From contig OX419761.1 of NCBI GenBank assembly GCA_948567375.1, forward strand, positions 48,708,243-48,772,242: a DNA stretch of 64,000 bases. Direction: 5' to 3'. The notes beneath the pieces are model-generated. The model ran no database searches and had not been told where the DNA came from. It saw nothing but the letters and a program-made list of their open reading frames with translations. The stretch is from Lunularia cruciata (taxonomy: Eukaryota > Streptophyta > Marchantiopsida > Lunulariales > Lunulariaceae). Position numbers and translations under genes: made by a program. This document shows positions 10,621-22,079 of the stretch, in pieces; the first letter of the stretch is position 1; each line of letters starts with the position of its first letter.

Positions 10621-11212
10621 AGCCCACCTTATGTTGACTTAGGTGGATTTTCTGTTCTTTTTTACCACAATTAGCACATCATGTCTAGTAGGATGATGCT
10701 CAAAGTAATAAAGCACAACATATATCTCAATCACCACAAAGTTCCTCAAGAGTCACACAAGAGAGCAAAGTGGATGTTCAAATAAAGGTAGCATAAAGAA
10801 AGATACCACAAACAAAGGTACTCCAAATAATGGTACCATGAAGAAAAATACCACAAACACAAATGTGGGATGATATGCTAGGAGCTGTAGTTAATCAGTA
10901 ACACTTCAACTCCATGTTTGACAAGGAATTGACATGTAGGATGAATAACAAGTTTTAGTCTCCATCAGTTCTTGTGCCACTTTGCACATGCATGGACCAT
11001 GATGCTCACCAAAAATGCCCGCCAATATCTCAAATGGATTGATTGAATTGTATAAATGCAATGCTTTGTAAGGAAGTAACGTTCAATGTAATTGTCTTGA
11101 CACTTTGATCATTCTTGGAGCATTTGAAGTGTGAGGTTGGGAACTTTTTAAAGGTGAGAAGAGCTCAGACCTTGGAGCAATTCAAGGAATTGCAAGAGTA
11201 GGTGATTGGGAT
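10621..11212. other. Intergenic, nothing recognised
   Basis: AT-rich sequence with no convincing reading frame or repeat. It borders the truncated LTR on the left and a set of direct repeats on the right. Confidence 0.4.
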
Positions 11213-11595
11213 TGAGAGCACAAAGTGAGGATTGTACTTGAGCTATATTGATTTGATTGCAATGTCTCTCTCAAAGAAGAAGTCTTGTATTGTATTGTAT
11301 TGAAGAAGAAGAATTCTGGTAGAAGTCTAGCATTATACCAGACTTCTTTTTTGTGCTCACATTGTGCTCTTAATTCTCACTTTGTGCTCTCAATCTTGAG
11401 GTTTGTACTTGAGTTGCATTGATTTGATTGCAATGTCTCCCACAAAGAAGAAGTCTAGTATAATACCAAATTTCTACCGGACTTCTTCTTTTGTATTGTG
11501 GTTGCCCAAACTGCTCTTGCAATTCCTTAAATTTCTCAAAGGCTCTGGTTGGTATTGTACAGTCTCCCCTAAAGAAGAAGTCTAGTATAGAGCAT
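11213..11595 (+). repeat. Spaced direct repeats ending in AAAGAAGAAGTCT
   Basis: A unit of about 70 bp (TGTACTTGAG, then TTGATTTGATTGCAATGTCTC, then AAAGAAGAAGTCT) occurs at about 11230-11290 and again at about 11404-11460. A shorter third copy of its end lies at about 11557-11590. Spacing is about 170 bp and then about 130 bp. The function is not apparent; the repeats lie just upstream of a degenerate coding region. Confidence 0.6.
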
Positions 11596-11639
11596 TGGGC
11601 ACACTACTACTATGTTGAGTATCTAATTCAACACATTTG

Positions 11640-13640
11640 TCTTCTTATTGTGGATTTGGGATTTTGTACACCTCTTGATGGTAGTGGAAATCAAGGAGAA
11701 GAAGAACCCAAACTTCTCCAACTTGAGAAGAAATGTGTTTGCATGGATAGAGGAGCATTGGCAAAAAGTGCTTGGGTTAGATTCAACATCAAGGGCAAGG
11801 CACCTCAATCAAGAATGACACCAACCATTGAAAGAGATGAGAAGGAAGTTTGAATCCTCATTTAGATACAAAAGATGGGAAATGGTTGGAAGGTGCAAGG
11901 ATATCATGACCCTGTTCAATGCACCATTGTCTCCTTGGTGATGAATTTGTTAGATCATCACAATGACTTATATGAAGAACAAGCAAGCAACCTTCCTCCA
12001 ATTATTGCATGAAGGCAAACCAGTAGAATGGGAAAAGATGTTTTATCATCACACCCAAGAGCTTATAGAGCAGTTACAAACAATGGGAGGACCTAATTTC
12101 CTCTCATTGCTTGTGTTGCATTTCTACATTGGGATGAGACTACTACAAAAGGAAGAGAAAAAGCTCTTCCTAATGTATTACTATCCCTTGGGGTATATTA
12201 CCAAGGCCAACTAGGATATGAAGGTGAGATCAAGAAGTATAGCAATACTTTCTTGTTATATCAAAAGATGTGCAATTGAGTGCCCATTGATAAGGCTGTT
12301 GGAGAGGGAACCATCAAACAAAGGCAGTCATGACTTTGCCAAGGACTGGGAAGGGACACTAGCCAAACCTTTAGGTAGTGGACTCTTTGGAGGATGAGAA
12401 ATCAAAGGCCCACAACAAATCTCGATAGGGAAGTGATGGAGTGTCTTACCAAGACCCACAAGGTGGTCCTAATGAAGCCAATGTGCTCATAGCACAAGAG
12501 AAGGAAACTGTACTAGTTGTGGAAGTAACACCCCTAGAGCAAGAGAGCTCCTTCTCTAAGATTGAGGTGCCTTTTGACAAGGAAAAAGTAGAAGAAGGTG
12601 AGGGAGTGGAATTTCAATCTGCTCTCATAATAGTATTGGAGTCAAGTGGCCCAACCAGGCTGTCCTAGACCAAGGAGGTATCGTGTCTGATGATGAGGAG
12701 GATATTTTGATGTCCCAATTACAAAAGAGAACTCCTTCCCTAACACCAAAACAAGAAGAAGAGGTGGCAGTGCATGTTCTAATTTTCCCTCACAAAGACA
12801 CTTGTAAGGTGGTAATTCTACCTAAAGAAGTAATGTTTGAGATTTTCCTACCCTCACTATCCTGGGTGAGTGGAAGGTGGTTTTGGTGTGAAGAGAAAAG
12901 AAAAGGACCAGGAAGATGGAGTGTTGTTGGACATAGACCAGATTATTGTGGAATTCTCCTCTCCTAAGAGTGTTAGACTCAAGGAGATGCTTGTGAAGGA
13001 GTCTTGAATAAAAGAAGGGAACCAACAAGCACCTTAGGAGCACTAAGAGTGTAGCGTGCACCAATGATCCTTGCCTTGACTTAAGAGCTTTTGCAAGTTA
13101 GTAGAGATGCACCAACCTCACCACAAGAGGCACTTGTGCCTAAGCTGAACCCATTAGTGTACTTGAATAGACCCTTTATGTACCCTCTTAACTATCCTCC
13201 ATTCTCAACTTGGGTTGTCTTTGTCATCTTGGGTTATCATTGAAGAGTTGTCCATGATCATGGTGGGCTATGAAGATAGTGCACACATCCTCAAAGTGCA
13301 AGTAAAAAAAGAGGTGGAGATGAAGTTGAAATCCATCCTTGATACTCTAGATGAGGAATGAAAATGAGTTCTTACAATCATGGAAGACATTGCTAATAGG
13401 CTGAAGACTCAAGTGGAATTGGCTATTACAAACAAAGCTCATCAGGCTAATCTACATGAGTTGAAGTGAAATACGCGCTTTAGAAGCCAAGACCTACTCT
13501 ATTGAATAGTTAACCAAGCTTGCAAAGAAGTTGTGCAAGTATGGTGACACCAAGTTTGAGAGTGTGTCAACTAATATCCACCACAAACTAGAAGAGTATA
13601 ATGAACATGTTGAGGAGCTAATTTAGAGGTGTAAAGGAGA
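11640..13640 (+). pseudogene. Degenerate coding region of unknown family
   Basis: Open stretches on the plus strand line up over two kilobases with protein-like composition and few hydrophobic runs. At 11680-11850 there is an acidic/basic segment with QGEEEPKLLQLEKKCV. At 11963-12214 there is a segment with LLHEGKPVEWEKMFYHHTQE and FYIGMRLLQKEEKKLF. At 12441-12967 there are two acidic segments rich in Glu (EKVEEGEGVEF, SDDEEDILMSQLQKRTPSL). At 13300-13640 there is a Lys/Glu-rich, probably coiled-coil part (IMEDIANRLKTQVELAITNK, HHKLEEYNEHVEELI). Stops and frame changes separate the pieces. I do not recognise the family. It could be the gag-like ORF of a non-autonomous retroelement or a captured host gene. 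No polymerase motif accompanies it. Confidence 0.4.
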
Positions 13641-14764
13641 AGGAGGGTCATGAAAGTAGATCATGGTGTATAATACTTGTGTAATTGTAGTTTTGGACCA
13701 TTGGATTGGGGAATTTATTGTAATGGGACTTCATCATGATGGGATGCCTCTATGTCATGACATATATTGGAATTATTTGAGTAATTAAGGCTCTATAAAT
13801 TAATCATTATTTTGCAAACATCTGATTATTTGGACCATTCTATCAATGTGTAGCTTGATTCATAGTATTTTTAGAGTGTATAATAAGTGCCTCTCTGTAG
13901 GTGGTGCTACTATAGTATTTAATTTGTAACAACCAATTAGGTAGAATAAGGTTAGTCTTAATTTTTATTTATGGGGTTGTGATATCACACAATCATATAT
14001 GGTACAACCCCATATGTCACCTTGACTTAATACAAGTTTAGTCAGTATGGATTGGAATTCCATCTCATACTTGTATGTTCAAACTCATGAATGTAGTGCA
14101 ATCAATTTGCTTGTGTGTTTTTGAACTTGACTTTATTGTGTGCAAAATGCTTGAGGACCTCTTAGATCTTGAGTGTATCAATGTTGGTATGGTGTATGTT
14201 TTGTGATTTCTTAGTTGAGTAGTGGTGATAAACTCAAAGTAGGAATGCAAGTGCTGAGGTGCAAGAGAGCAATCAAACGTGTGAGTTTTGAAGAGTCAAG
14301 ATGACGCATTGAGAGCCATGATGGTTGTGAGTGTGGTAAAGTATCACATGTAAAAGAAACTCAGTGTATTGGAAAATTGTAGTATAATGGTGAGGAGTGA
14401 TTTTTGGGAGGGGTAGAACACTCTCATTGGCATTGTGGTATGCATTGTATAGGTAAATGTGAGGGAAAGACCTTTGGGGCTGATGACCAACATGACATAT
14501 TGAATAATCACCTTCTAGAGTTCATACAATGAGATATCATTTTGAATGTGATTGAGTGGTTTTATTTTTGATGTAGTGTGCCACAAATGAGTACTCTACA
14601 CTATTTTTGGAATTTTCCTACCCAAGAGGTTAAGTATGTAACAATAGCCGACTTATGACAAAGTAACACTTTCCCTTCAATCCTAACCAACTCCAAACCA
14701 TATCCTCATGGGATGACATGTTCTTATCAATTACATTGCAAGTATGTTGATACAAGGCTATCAC
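13641..14764. other. Intergenic; short hairpin at 13971-14013
   Basis: No reading frame shows a recognisable domain. ATGGGGTTGT at 13971-13980 pairs exactly with ACAACCCCAT at 14004-14013, giving a 10-bp stem. Otherwise AT-rich. Confidence 0.4.
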
Positions 14765-14821
14765 AACCGCCTTCTTAGAATACAAGCTAAGCTTATTGAG
14801 AAGCTTCCTTCTAGGAGCCGT

Positions 14822-15557
14822 TGTAATACCAAGAGCTAGCCATATGATCTAGATGTGAAATTTGGTTTAGTAATATCTAGAATGATGTTATACATGATGG
14901 TCAAAATAGATCAGATAGAAGTATCACCAAAAGAGTACTTATACTAATAGAGCAGAAACCGAAATAGACTTGAGAACCTTAGAACCAATAGCTAGACATA
15001 TGATTTAAAGGTGACAATTGGTTTGGTAATATTTGGAAGTATGTTACATATGATGTACTAAACAGATCAGAAAGAGATATCACCAAAAGTGGACTTCTAT
15101 CAATAGAGTATGAACCGAAACACACTTGAATCTTTGAAGGAAATTTCAAAGGCCTAAACGGATGAATTAGGCGTAAAAAATATGGACTCCCCCCTCCCAA
15201 ATAAAGGATATTCAGGCCGTCTATCTCCCCTGGTTTGTCTCATCAAAAGCTTTCCAACGGTACCTTGCCCACATGATTCTGAGATCTGTACAAGAAGATT
15301 CCCTAAAAGATTCCCTCTAATCAAAGCTTGTTTGACCAACCAGATAGGACCTAGACCAACATGTCATCCATCCAAGTAAGTAATCCAAGGGTGGAGCTTG
15401 CTGACATGTCACCTATCTGTGGCTAATCCTATAGTGGAGCTTCTTTGGAGGAAATCCTCTTTGTCTATATAATAAAGAGAATGTGTTCCTTTGGGACATC
15501 AAATGTTTGAGTGTGTAATGTGTGTTTTCTCTCTTCTGTTCTCTTTGAAGTATTACA
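14822..15557 (+). repeat. Solo LTR, family TGTAATACC, copy 1
   Basis: Starts TGTAATACC and ends GTATTACA, with a TATA-like CTATATAATAAAGA near 15460. It contains two tandem versions of a roughly 158-bp unit (about 14830-14985 and 14986-15145), recognisable by CTAGMCATATGAT and ATCACCAAAAG. No clean target duplication is visible (GCCGT before, ACCGC after, three of five matching). Confidence 0.8.
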
Positions 15558-15569
15558 ACCGCATACTTG

Positions 15570-16280
15570 TGTAATTCCAATAGCTAGATATATGATCTAG
15601 AGATGAAATTTGGTTTGGTAACATCTAGAAGGATGTTATACATGATGGACTAAATAGATCAGATAGAGGTATCACTAAAAGAGTACTTCTACTAATAGGG
15701 TAAAAATAGAAATAAACTTGAAAACCTTAGAACCAATAGTTAGACATATGATCTAGAGGTGAAATTTGGTTTGGTAACATTTGGAAGGATGTTATACATG
15801 ATGGACTAAATAGATCAAAAGGATGTATTAACAAAAATGTACTTCTACTAATTAGAGCAAAAACTAAAATATGCTTGAAATCTTTAGAGATAATTTTGAG
15901 TGCCTAAATAGATGCATTAGACCTTGAAATATGTAATTTCTACCCTCCAAAGGCAGAAAAGGCTGGCCTTCCCTTCCACTATTTTTCATCAAGAGCTTTC
16001 CAATGGTCCTCACCCATACAATTTAGAGATTCATACACAAATATTCTCTAAAGATTCCCTCTAGTCAACACTAATTTGACCAACCAAATAGGAACTGATC
16101 CAACATGTCATCCATGCATGCATCTAATATGAGGGTGGAGATCAATGATATGTCACAAATCCAAGTATTTGATCCAAGGATTATGCTTCCATTGAGTGTC
16201 TCTCCTTTGGGGCATCGGAGTTTGAGTGTGAAACTTATGTTTTCTCTTCTATATTTCTCTACTATCCTTGGAACATTACA
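15570..16280 (+). repeat. Solo LTR, family TGTAATACC, copy 2, TSD ACTTG
   Basis: Starts TGTAATTCC and ends CATTACA. The five bases before (ACTTG, 15565-15569) and after (ACTTG, 16281-16285) are identical, a target-site duplication typical of LTR elements. Only 12 bp separate it from copy 1. It also carries the internal 158-bp tandem duplication. Removing both copies restores a continuous chromovirus LTR. Confidence 0.85.
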
Positions 16281-16490
16281 ACTTGGCATGCAAGCTAAAT
16301 TAGTTGGAAAGCTTCCCAAGATGCTTCCTCTTAAAAGTCACCTACTTGGCATACACATTACCCAATACTTGGAAGGTACCAAGAAGCTTCTTAGAGGCTT
16401 CTTGAATATCCTTATAATTCTTGGCTAATTTGGTCTATTTACTACTTTGTTAGTCTTGACTAACTTATCTGTATATTTCATATTGTTATA

Positions 16491-16970
16491 AGTATGGTGA
16501 ATGTTGAGAAAGACACTAACTATATCTTCCATGTTTTGATTTGCACATTTGATTTGCACATCAATTTGAGGATGATAGGTCATAAACAAAGCAAGCTTGG
16601 TGCTAAGTAGCTTGAAGAGTGCTTGCCAAAATTTACTAGTGAATCAAGGATCACAATCAAAGATGAGAACCCTTGGCATTCCATGGTGCTTGAAGGTTAT
16701 GTACAAGGAAATCTTAGCAAGCATTGGAGCATCCACAATATTCACTATGGGTGCCAAGTGAATCTAATTTCTTAGTTTATCAACAAATACCATAATGGTT
16801 TTATGGCCCTAATCAATTTGGGCAAAGGGTGTGATGAGGTCAAGACTTACATATTACCATCAAGCAACTAGGATGGGAAGGGTTGAAGTAGTCCAACCAA
16901 GTTTTGGTTGCTTATCATGTTGCATTTGCAACTCTCATGAGTTTGTTCCAAGTAGATACTTAGATTTCAA
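16491..16970 (-). pseudogene. Integrase fragment of chromovirus B
   Basis: The minus-strand sequence corresponds base for base, with substitutions, to 6430-6890 of element A and to about 50150-50400 of element 1, covering the part of integrase between the first and second catalytic Asp and beyond. Stops are present. Neither a complete domain nor a start exists. Confidence 0.65.
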
Positions 16971-18929
16971 AGAGTCTATGTTAGTCAATTGTTTCCTATA
17001 TAAATATAAATTCAACTAATAAAGCATTTAGTATGGAGATTTTTTATTTTGAACATAAAAAATTATTCTAGAGAAAAATTGTGATTAAAGTAATAATATA
17101 ATTTCAATCAAAACACATGAAAGATAACAAAAGTTTACCTTGACGACAACCAAGTTCTCCTAGAAAAGAGTAGCAAAAATCGTTTCCACGAACCTAAAGC
17201 AGTACAAATTCATACTCGTTTCGATTCCAGTTTAAACCCTTGGTTTTGGAAACTGGATCCTCATAGTAATTTGAAGATTTAGTTATAAAAGCTTTAAAGA
17301 AAAACTTGTTAAACTACTTCAGAATCAGTCATTATTTGGCTTGAGCTTGTATAATTTTCGATTTTGAACACGTCTTATACTTGGATACATTTTATTTTAT
17401 AACAACAATTTATTTTCATATTTTATATATATATGTTTTATGGACAACTCGAAACGCTACTTACTAGCGATTTCATGTTTTAAGATTTAAATGTTTGTCA
17501 AAAACGCGAATGTTATGCGTGGAAACAAGAGGAGTTGTGGTTACACTAAGGAGACAAATTTTCTGCGGGGTATCAACCGGAACTCATATTGCTTTCTTGA
17601 AGTCATAAAAGTCATGATTAACACCTAGAATTTATGGAAGGATTGAGTTGAAGGACAATCAAAGAAACTGAAAGAAACTTTTGCAAAGAAGGATGTTGAA
17701 GATGCGAAGAAGCAACTTCAATCGTCGAATGCAGATGTCAGTTAACAAGGAAGAGCTGCGGTTAATGAAACGATTTAGACAATTTAGGCAAGTTAAACAA
17801 TTGAGAAAGTTTCCAGAATTAGTTCCGTTCACTTGATTCCTTTGTTGGAGACGAGGATGGTGACCTTGTTACCACATGGCTTTGGTCCGATTTACTTTTT
17901 TCATCTTGGGTGAAAGTCGCGCAATTCGTTTGACATGAATGTTGATTGTGTATTTGCACCTAGGTGACTGATTTCTTATGGCGCATCAACAAAATGGAAG
18001 AGTTTATTTAGGGAGACGTTATCTACGGTCAGGTGGAAGGACATTGTTGTCTATTGTGGTCAGTTGGAAGTATGTCTATTGGAAGGATAAGAATATCCTT
18101 TATTAAAATGAGAACATACTAAAAACTATGCTTTATAATTCTCCATATTGCACCAATGGGGATGCGCTTCATAATTCTCCGTACTTGCAAAACCAAAAAC
18201 CACTCACATCCCACCTTACATGTGTATATGCTAACTCTCCAAAATTTAAATTTTATGAACTTTTATAAACTTTAATTTATATCTCTATAATTTCCAAACT
18301 AAGTTCAGATGGAACTAGAATATGAAAACCAAGGGAATAAAATTCAAAATTATCAACTCATCATTCTCTTCATAAACTAATCACTCCAAACCCTAAAAAA
18401 TATAAATGTCTTCATATCTTCTACTAGATTCTCTCTAACCTTCACTTTAGGTACTAATGGAACCAAAGAAAAATTTCAAAAAAAATCAACTATTGACTCA
18501 TGGGTATAAACTTATATACTCTCAAATATTCCAAAACTTCTCCTCACTCTTGCTTCTCTCCTCTCTCCCTCAATGCCTTACTTGTCCTTTGAGAGAAACC
18601 ATCTTTTAAGTCTAAACATAAATTAACTTTACACAATCTAGTTTACTCTTTCCTTCAATGCCTTCTTTGTCCTACGGGAGCAACCATCTTTTAAGTCTGA
18701 ACATAAACTAATTTTACCCAAGCTAGTTTGCTAAGCATAGACTATAAATAAATAAATAAATAATTTAGTATGAGCTCTTTGAGTCCAATCCAATTTCACA
18801 TTCACTACATTTACAACCCCTTTATTCTTCAACCATGTAGAACACATGAAGGATGTGAAGACCCCATCAAGCCATTCAAGGGAGAGACAAAAGAGGTAAA
18901 ATGGTGCAAGGCTCTAATAGTATTGATTT
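16971..18929. other. AT-rich intergenic, no gene recognised
   Basis: Long AT-rich stretches, short homopolymers and a small AAATAAATAAATAA run near 18750. A slightly more balanced patch at 17500-18050 has no reading frame of note. I see no RNA gene or repeat pair here. Confidence 0.4.
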
Positions 18930-20190
18930 GAAATATTTGCTACCGCACCTAAGACATGCAAGTTGTAAAGTCTACAAACTACTTGGAGCATCAAAGAAGC
19001 ATCACCTAATGTGATTGCTCTCTTATGGATTGCACCAATCAATGCGCTCTATAGAGCAATGGACACACATTGTCTAAAGTATGCTCCAAAGTATGAGAGT
19101 GAGAGTGATAGCCTCTAATATCTAATATGATAAGCTCTTGCAACTCCTTGACAAATGTGTTGAATGTTGTGTCCATCACTCCATATAACTCTAAGGCTAG
19201 AGGAACAAAGAGGTGACCTCACTACATACCCCTATACTTGGAGACCTTATGTGCTACACCATTTATCGCCCATCCAGGAGGATGAGTAATCACTCCCTTC
19301 AAAATTGCATCATGCATAAGGTCTATAACCACAACACCCACCATTGTCACCTGATCATCTTGGACCAAGTATAAGTATACTCTGACAAGTGATGTATGAA
19401 AAGCATACTATCACTCCCTCCAACCAAGGTAACCACTCTCTCGTGCCATAGCAAACCATATATCCTTGATGACATCATAGGTAGCTATCCTCTATCTTCC
19501 AAAAGGACACCATGTCATATGGACCATAGTAGTATCTTATGTAGAACCACACTCACAAGTGAGTAACAAAGTTGCAGACTGGTGGATCAAACCTAAGCGG
19601 AACCTCATCATTGTAGAGGAGGTGGTTAGTGCAAGTTGGAATGCCCTAATGGAAGGTTGAGCTAGGACCAAGAGCTTGCTTCCTTACCAAAGCAAGAGCA
19701 AAGATGTGCCCTAATGGCCCAAGGAATGGACGGGTCAACTAAGAGAGAATGTAGTATATGTTGACATTGTCACTCCATCAAGGAAGATTGCAAACCTTTG
19801 GTCCAATCTGATGGTAGTGAAGCAAAGGATGGAAGGTCCTCTTGTGCTCTTGGAGATAGACCATCTCTTATTTGCCGCAATAACACTTGGAGAAAAAAAG
19901 ATCCCTCCTCCACCTCTATCATATATGTATCCAAAATTGGCCTATCAGCAACCACCAAATGGGAGGAAAGTAGAAGTGCCAAGACAGCCTAACTACCCAA
20001 AAGTGCTTTAGGCGCCATCTCCTCCATAGATAATAGGCCTACAACTTTGCATGAGATTGGTAGAGATGTTTATCTATGTTTTGGATCCCATGTCACACAC
20101 TCAAATGTCCTTGGTTTGATGATATCACCAAAGACTCCCATTATCCTCTTATAAAAAGCTCTCAAATGTGATAGGAAAGTCAAGAATTTG
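18930..20190 (-). mobile_element. LINE 3' fragment, minus strand
   Basis: On the minus strand this matches 23150-24420 collinearly. Examples are the stretch before TTTGCAGTCTTCTTTGATGG (here GTTTGCAATCTTCCTTGATGG on the minus strand near 19795) and the block around GTAATCACTCCCT (near 19290). It therefore encodes the decayed C-terminal part of the LINE ORF2, after the RT, with the Cys/His-rich region. Stops are frequent. Together with the plus-strand copy it forms an inverted pair of about 1.2 kb separated by about 3 kb. Confidence 0.7.
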
Positions 20191-21105
20191 ATCCAATTTC
20201 ACGTATGAGATATTATAGATTTGAAAATTTTGATCCAATTTCACATTTCAGAGCACTTACAACCATTCATGTTTTTACTCTTGTATGGCATGTTATTATT
20301 AACCATCACTTGACCCTTGATAATGGGATTCTTTGATTTCAGAGGTCTAGAACCATGTGGAAAGTAGCTTATTTTACATCTATATGTAAACTAGCTTTCT
20401 CCTTAGCACATTGTATTTTGTAGATTTCATTTATTGATGTGCAAAGCAATCAACATAATGAGTAGGGTAGCAATCTAGCCAACAAAAAATAAGGAATTAA
20501 TCACGCTTGGGGGATTTTATGGAAAATCATAAATAACACCTAACATGCCTAACATGTCGTAGAGAGCTTGAGTAGACAATAAACCTAACATGTGCAGATT
20601 CCTAATGCTAATCTAAAGTCTAACTAAAAATATACAAGTTTAAATTGAGTTTAGTAATATCATAACATTTATACACCTTCTCTCCCTACGAATTGCAAGT
20701 GCAGGTTGTAAGCTGCACTTGCAATTGGTTATTTTACAAGCACTAAAACAATTTACAATAGGGGTTTCACTTTGGAAATTTATGGGAGGGGTGCACCTCC
20801 CGTAAGTAGTTCTATGGGGTTTCATAAATGAATTTTAGTCTTTTCATGAACACGGTCTTAATAATTTAGAGTTTAGACTAATTATTGGTTGGATGCAAAT
20901 TTCAGGTCAAATGTTTGCGGTCCCCAATAAGTTGACCCAAAGTTGTGGTCTATGAGACTTTTGTTGACTATAGAAACTTAAGGGTTCTGAAAATCATGAT
21001 CTATTAACATTTAGAGGGTTATGAGAGGTGCTCCTATAAAAACCAAAAATTCTCCTTTCACATCTTGTCTTGTAAAAATCTATGGGACATCTCATAGGCC
21101 TCTTG
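20191..21105. other. Spacer between inverted LINE copies, nothing recognised
   Basis: No coding region seen. A motif around 20357-20405 (AAAGTAGCTTATTT, then GTAAACTAGCTTTCTCC) recurs at about 24700-24790 beyond the plus-strand LINE, so both LINE 3' parts may have been duplicated with flanking sequence. Confidence 0.4.
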
Positions 21106-21266
21106 TAAATTTTATTTATGACCACAAATTTGGCTATCTGAATACCCCTAATATCTCATGTAAATTTTATTATGACCACAAATTTGGCTAATTGAATACC
21201 CCTAATATCTCATGTAAATTTTATTATGACCACAAATTTGGCTAATTTAATACCCCTAATATCTCA
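21106..21266 (+). repeat. Three tandem 54-bp repeats
   Basis: The unit contains ATGACCACAAATTTGGCTA and AATACCCCTAATATCTCA. Copies are 21106-21160 (one extra T), 21161-21214 and 21215-21266. They are nearly identical, so the array is recent. No function apparent. Confidence 0.9.
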
Positions 21267-22079
21267 AATTCATGCAAGACTTGAGGTACAGCAATTGTAC
21301 CAAGAGATCAATCATAGATTCTGGTCTAAAGAGACTTTTGTTGCTTGTAATATGGTACTTGTAGTACTTTTTTCCAACATCCAAGACCAAGTCTTCTTCT
21401 TTCTTGAGTCACATCTCATTGTCCTAATCATTGGAATTGAGAATCAAGAGAAGATAGGTGATGAAAATCGATATCAAATTGAAGATGAATCAATCATAGA
21501 TGTAGAGGCTACTTTGGCAGCTTGTTGCCTCACATTTTGATCACTTAGTTATCCAACAGATTTGGAATTGTCAACAAATTTATTAGATTTCCTTGTCCAT
21601 GTCTATTCCATAGGCTTCCACAAACATTCCATGATGAAGCTAGATAGGCTTTTTTCTTACCACTTGATCGATTGACTTGTGATCCGTGGATGAGTTAGTG
21701 TGGTTCTTATTCCTCTTACTCTCACAATGGTATCTTTTTTATACAAAAGGGAGACATGTAGGGCAAAGAGAGCTGACTACTAGATTTTTCAAATTCAAGC
21801 AGGAGAATTGAGCTACCCTATATGAGACATCTGTACTAGTTGCACGTCATGGGAGATAAGGTTCAGCCACAAGATATTATAGATTCCACTAGATTATGAT
21901 GGTGTAGGATATAAGGTCAGGCAAGAGAGTGTAGTAGAGCAACTCAAGCCCTACATCCTCTTGTCTATGGCTAGTCCCAATGATTAGACTATCTCTTCCT
22001 TATGTTTTTTATATTCTATTATAGGAGAAGGAGTACCACTAGAGGTCTTAGACTATTAGCCCGAGTAGCTTTTATGTCT

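Larger units (their letters stand above)
14769..16970 (-). mobile_element. Chromovirus remnant B: LTR joined to integrase fragment
   Basis: The LTR is in two pieces (about 14769-14821 and 16281-16490), split by two solo LTRs of another family. The right edge, CATATTGTTATA ending at 16490, is the LTR start on the minus strand. Immediately beyond it (16491-16970) is minus-strand integrase core similar to 6430-6890 of element A. The polypurine tract, chromodomain and integrase tail, about 750 bp in element A, are deleted at the join. Everything upstream of integrase is also gone. Confidence 0.75.

Noticed and set aside
11491..11600. Coding start of the unrecognised region placed inside the direct repeats
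   Set aside because: The frame there comes from the repeated AAAGAAGAAGTCT unit and has no support as a start.
14822..16280. Interpretation of the TGTAATACC repeats as DNA transposons with TGTAATACC/GGTATTACA inverted ends
   Set aside because: Ends do pair, but TG...CA termini, 5-bp target duplications and a TATA box near one end fit LTRs better; no transposase or longer terminal inverted repeat was found.
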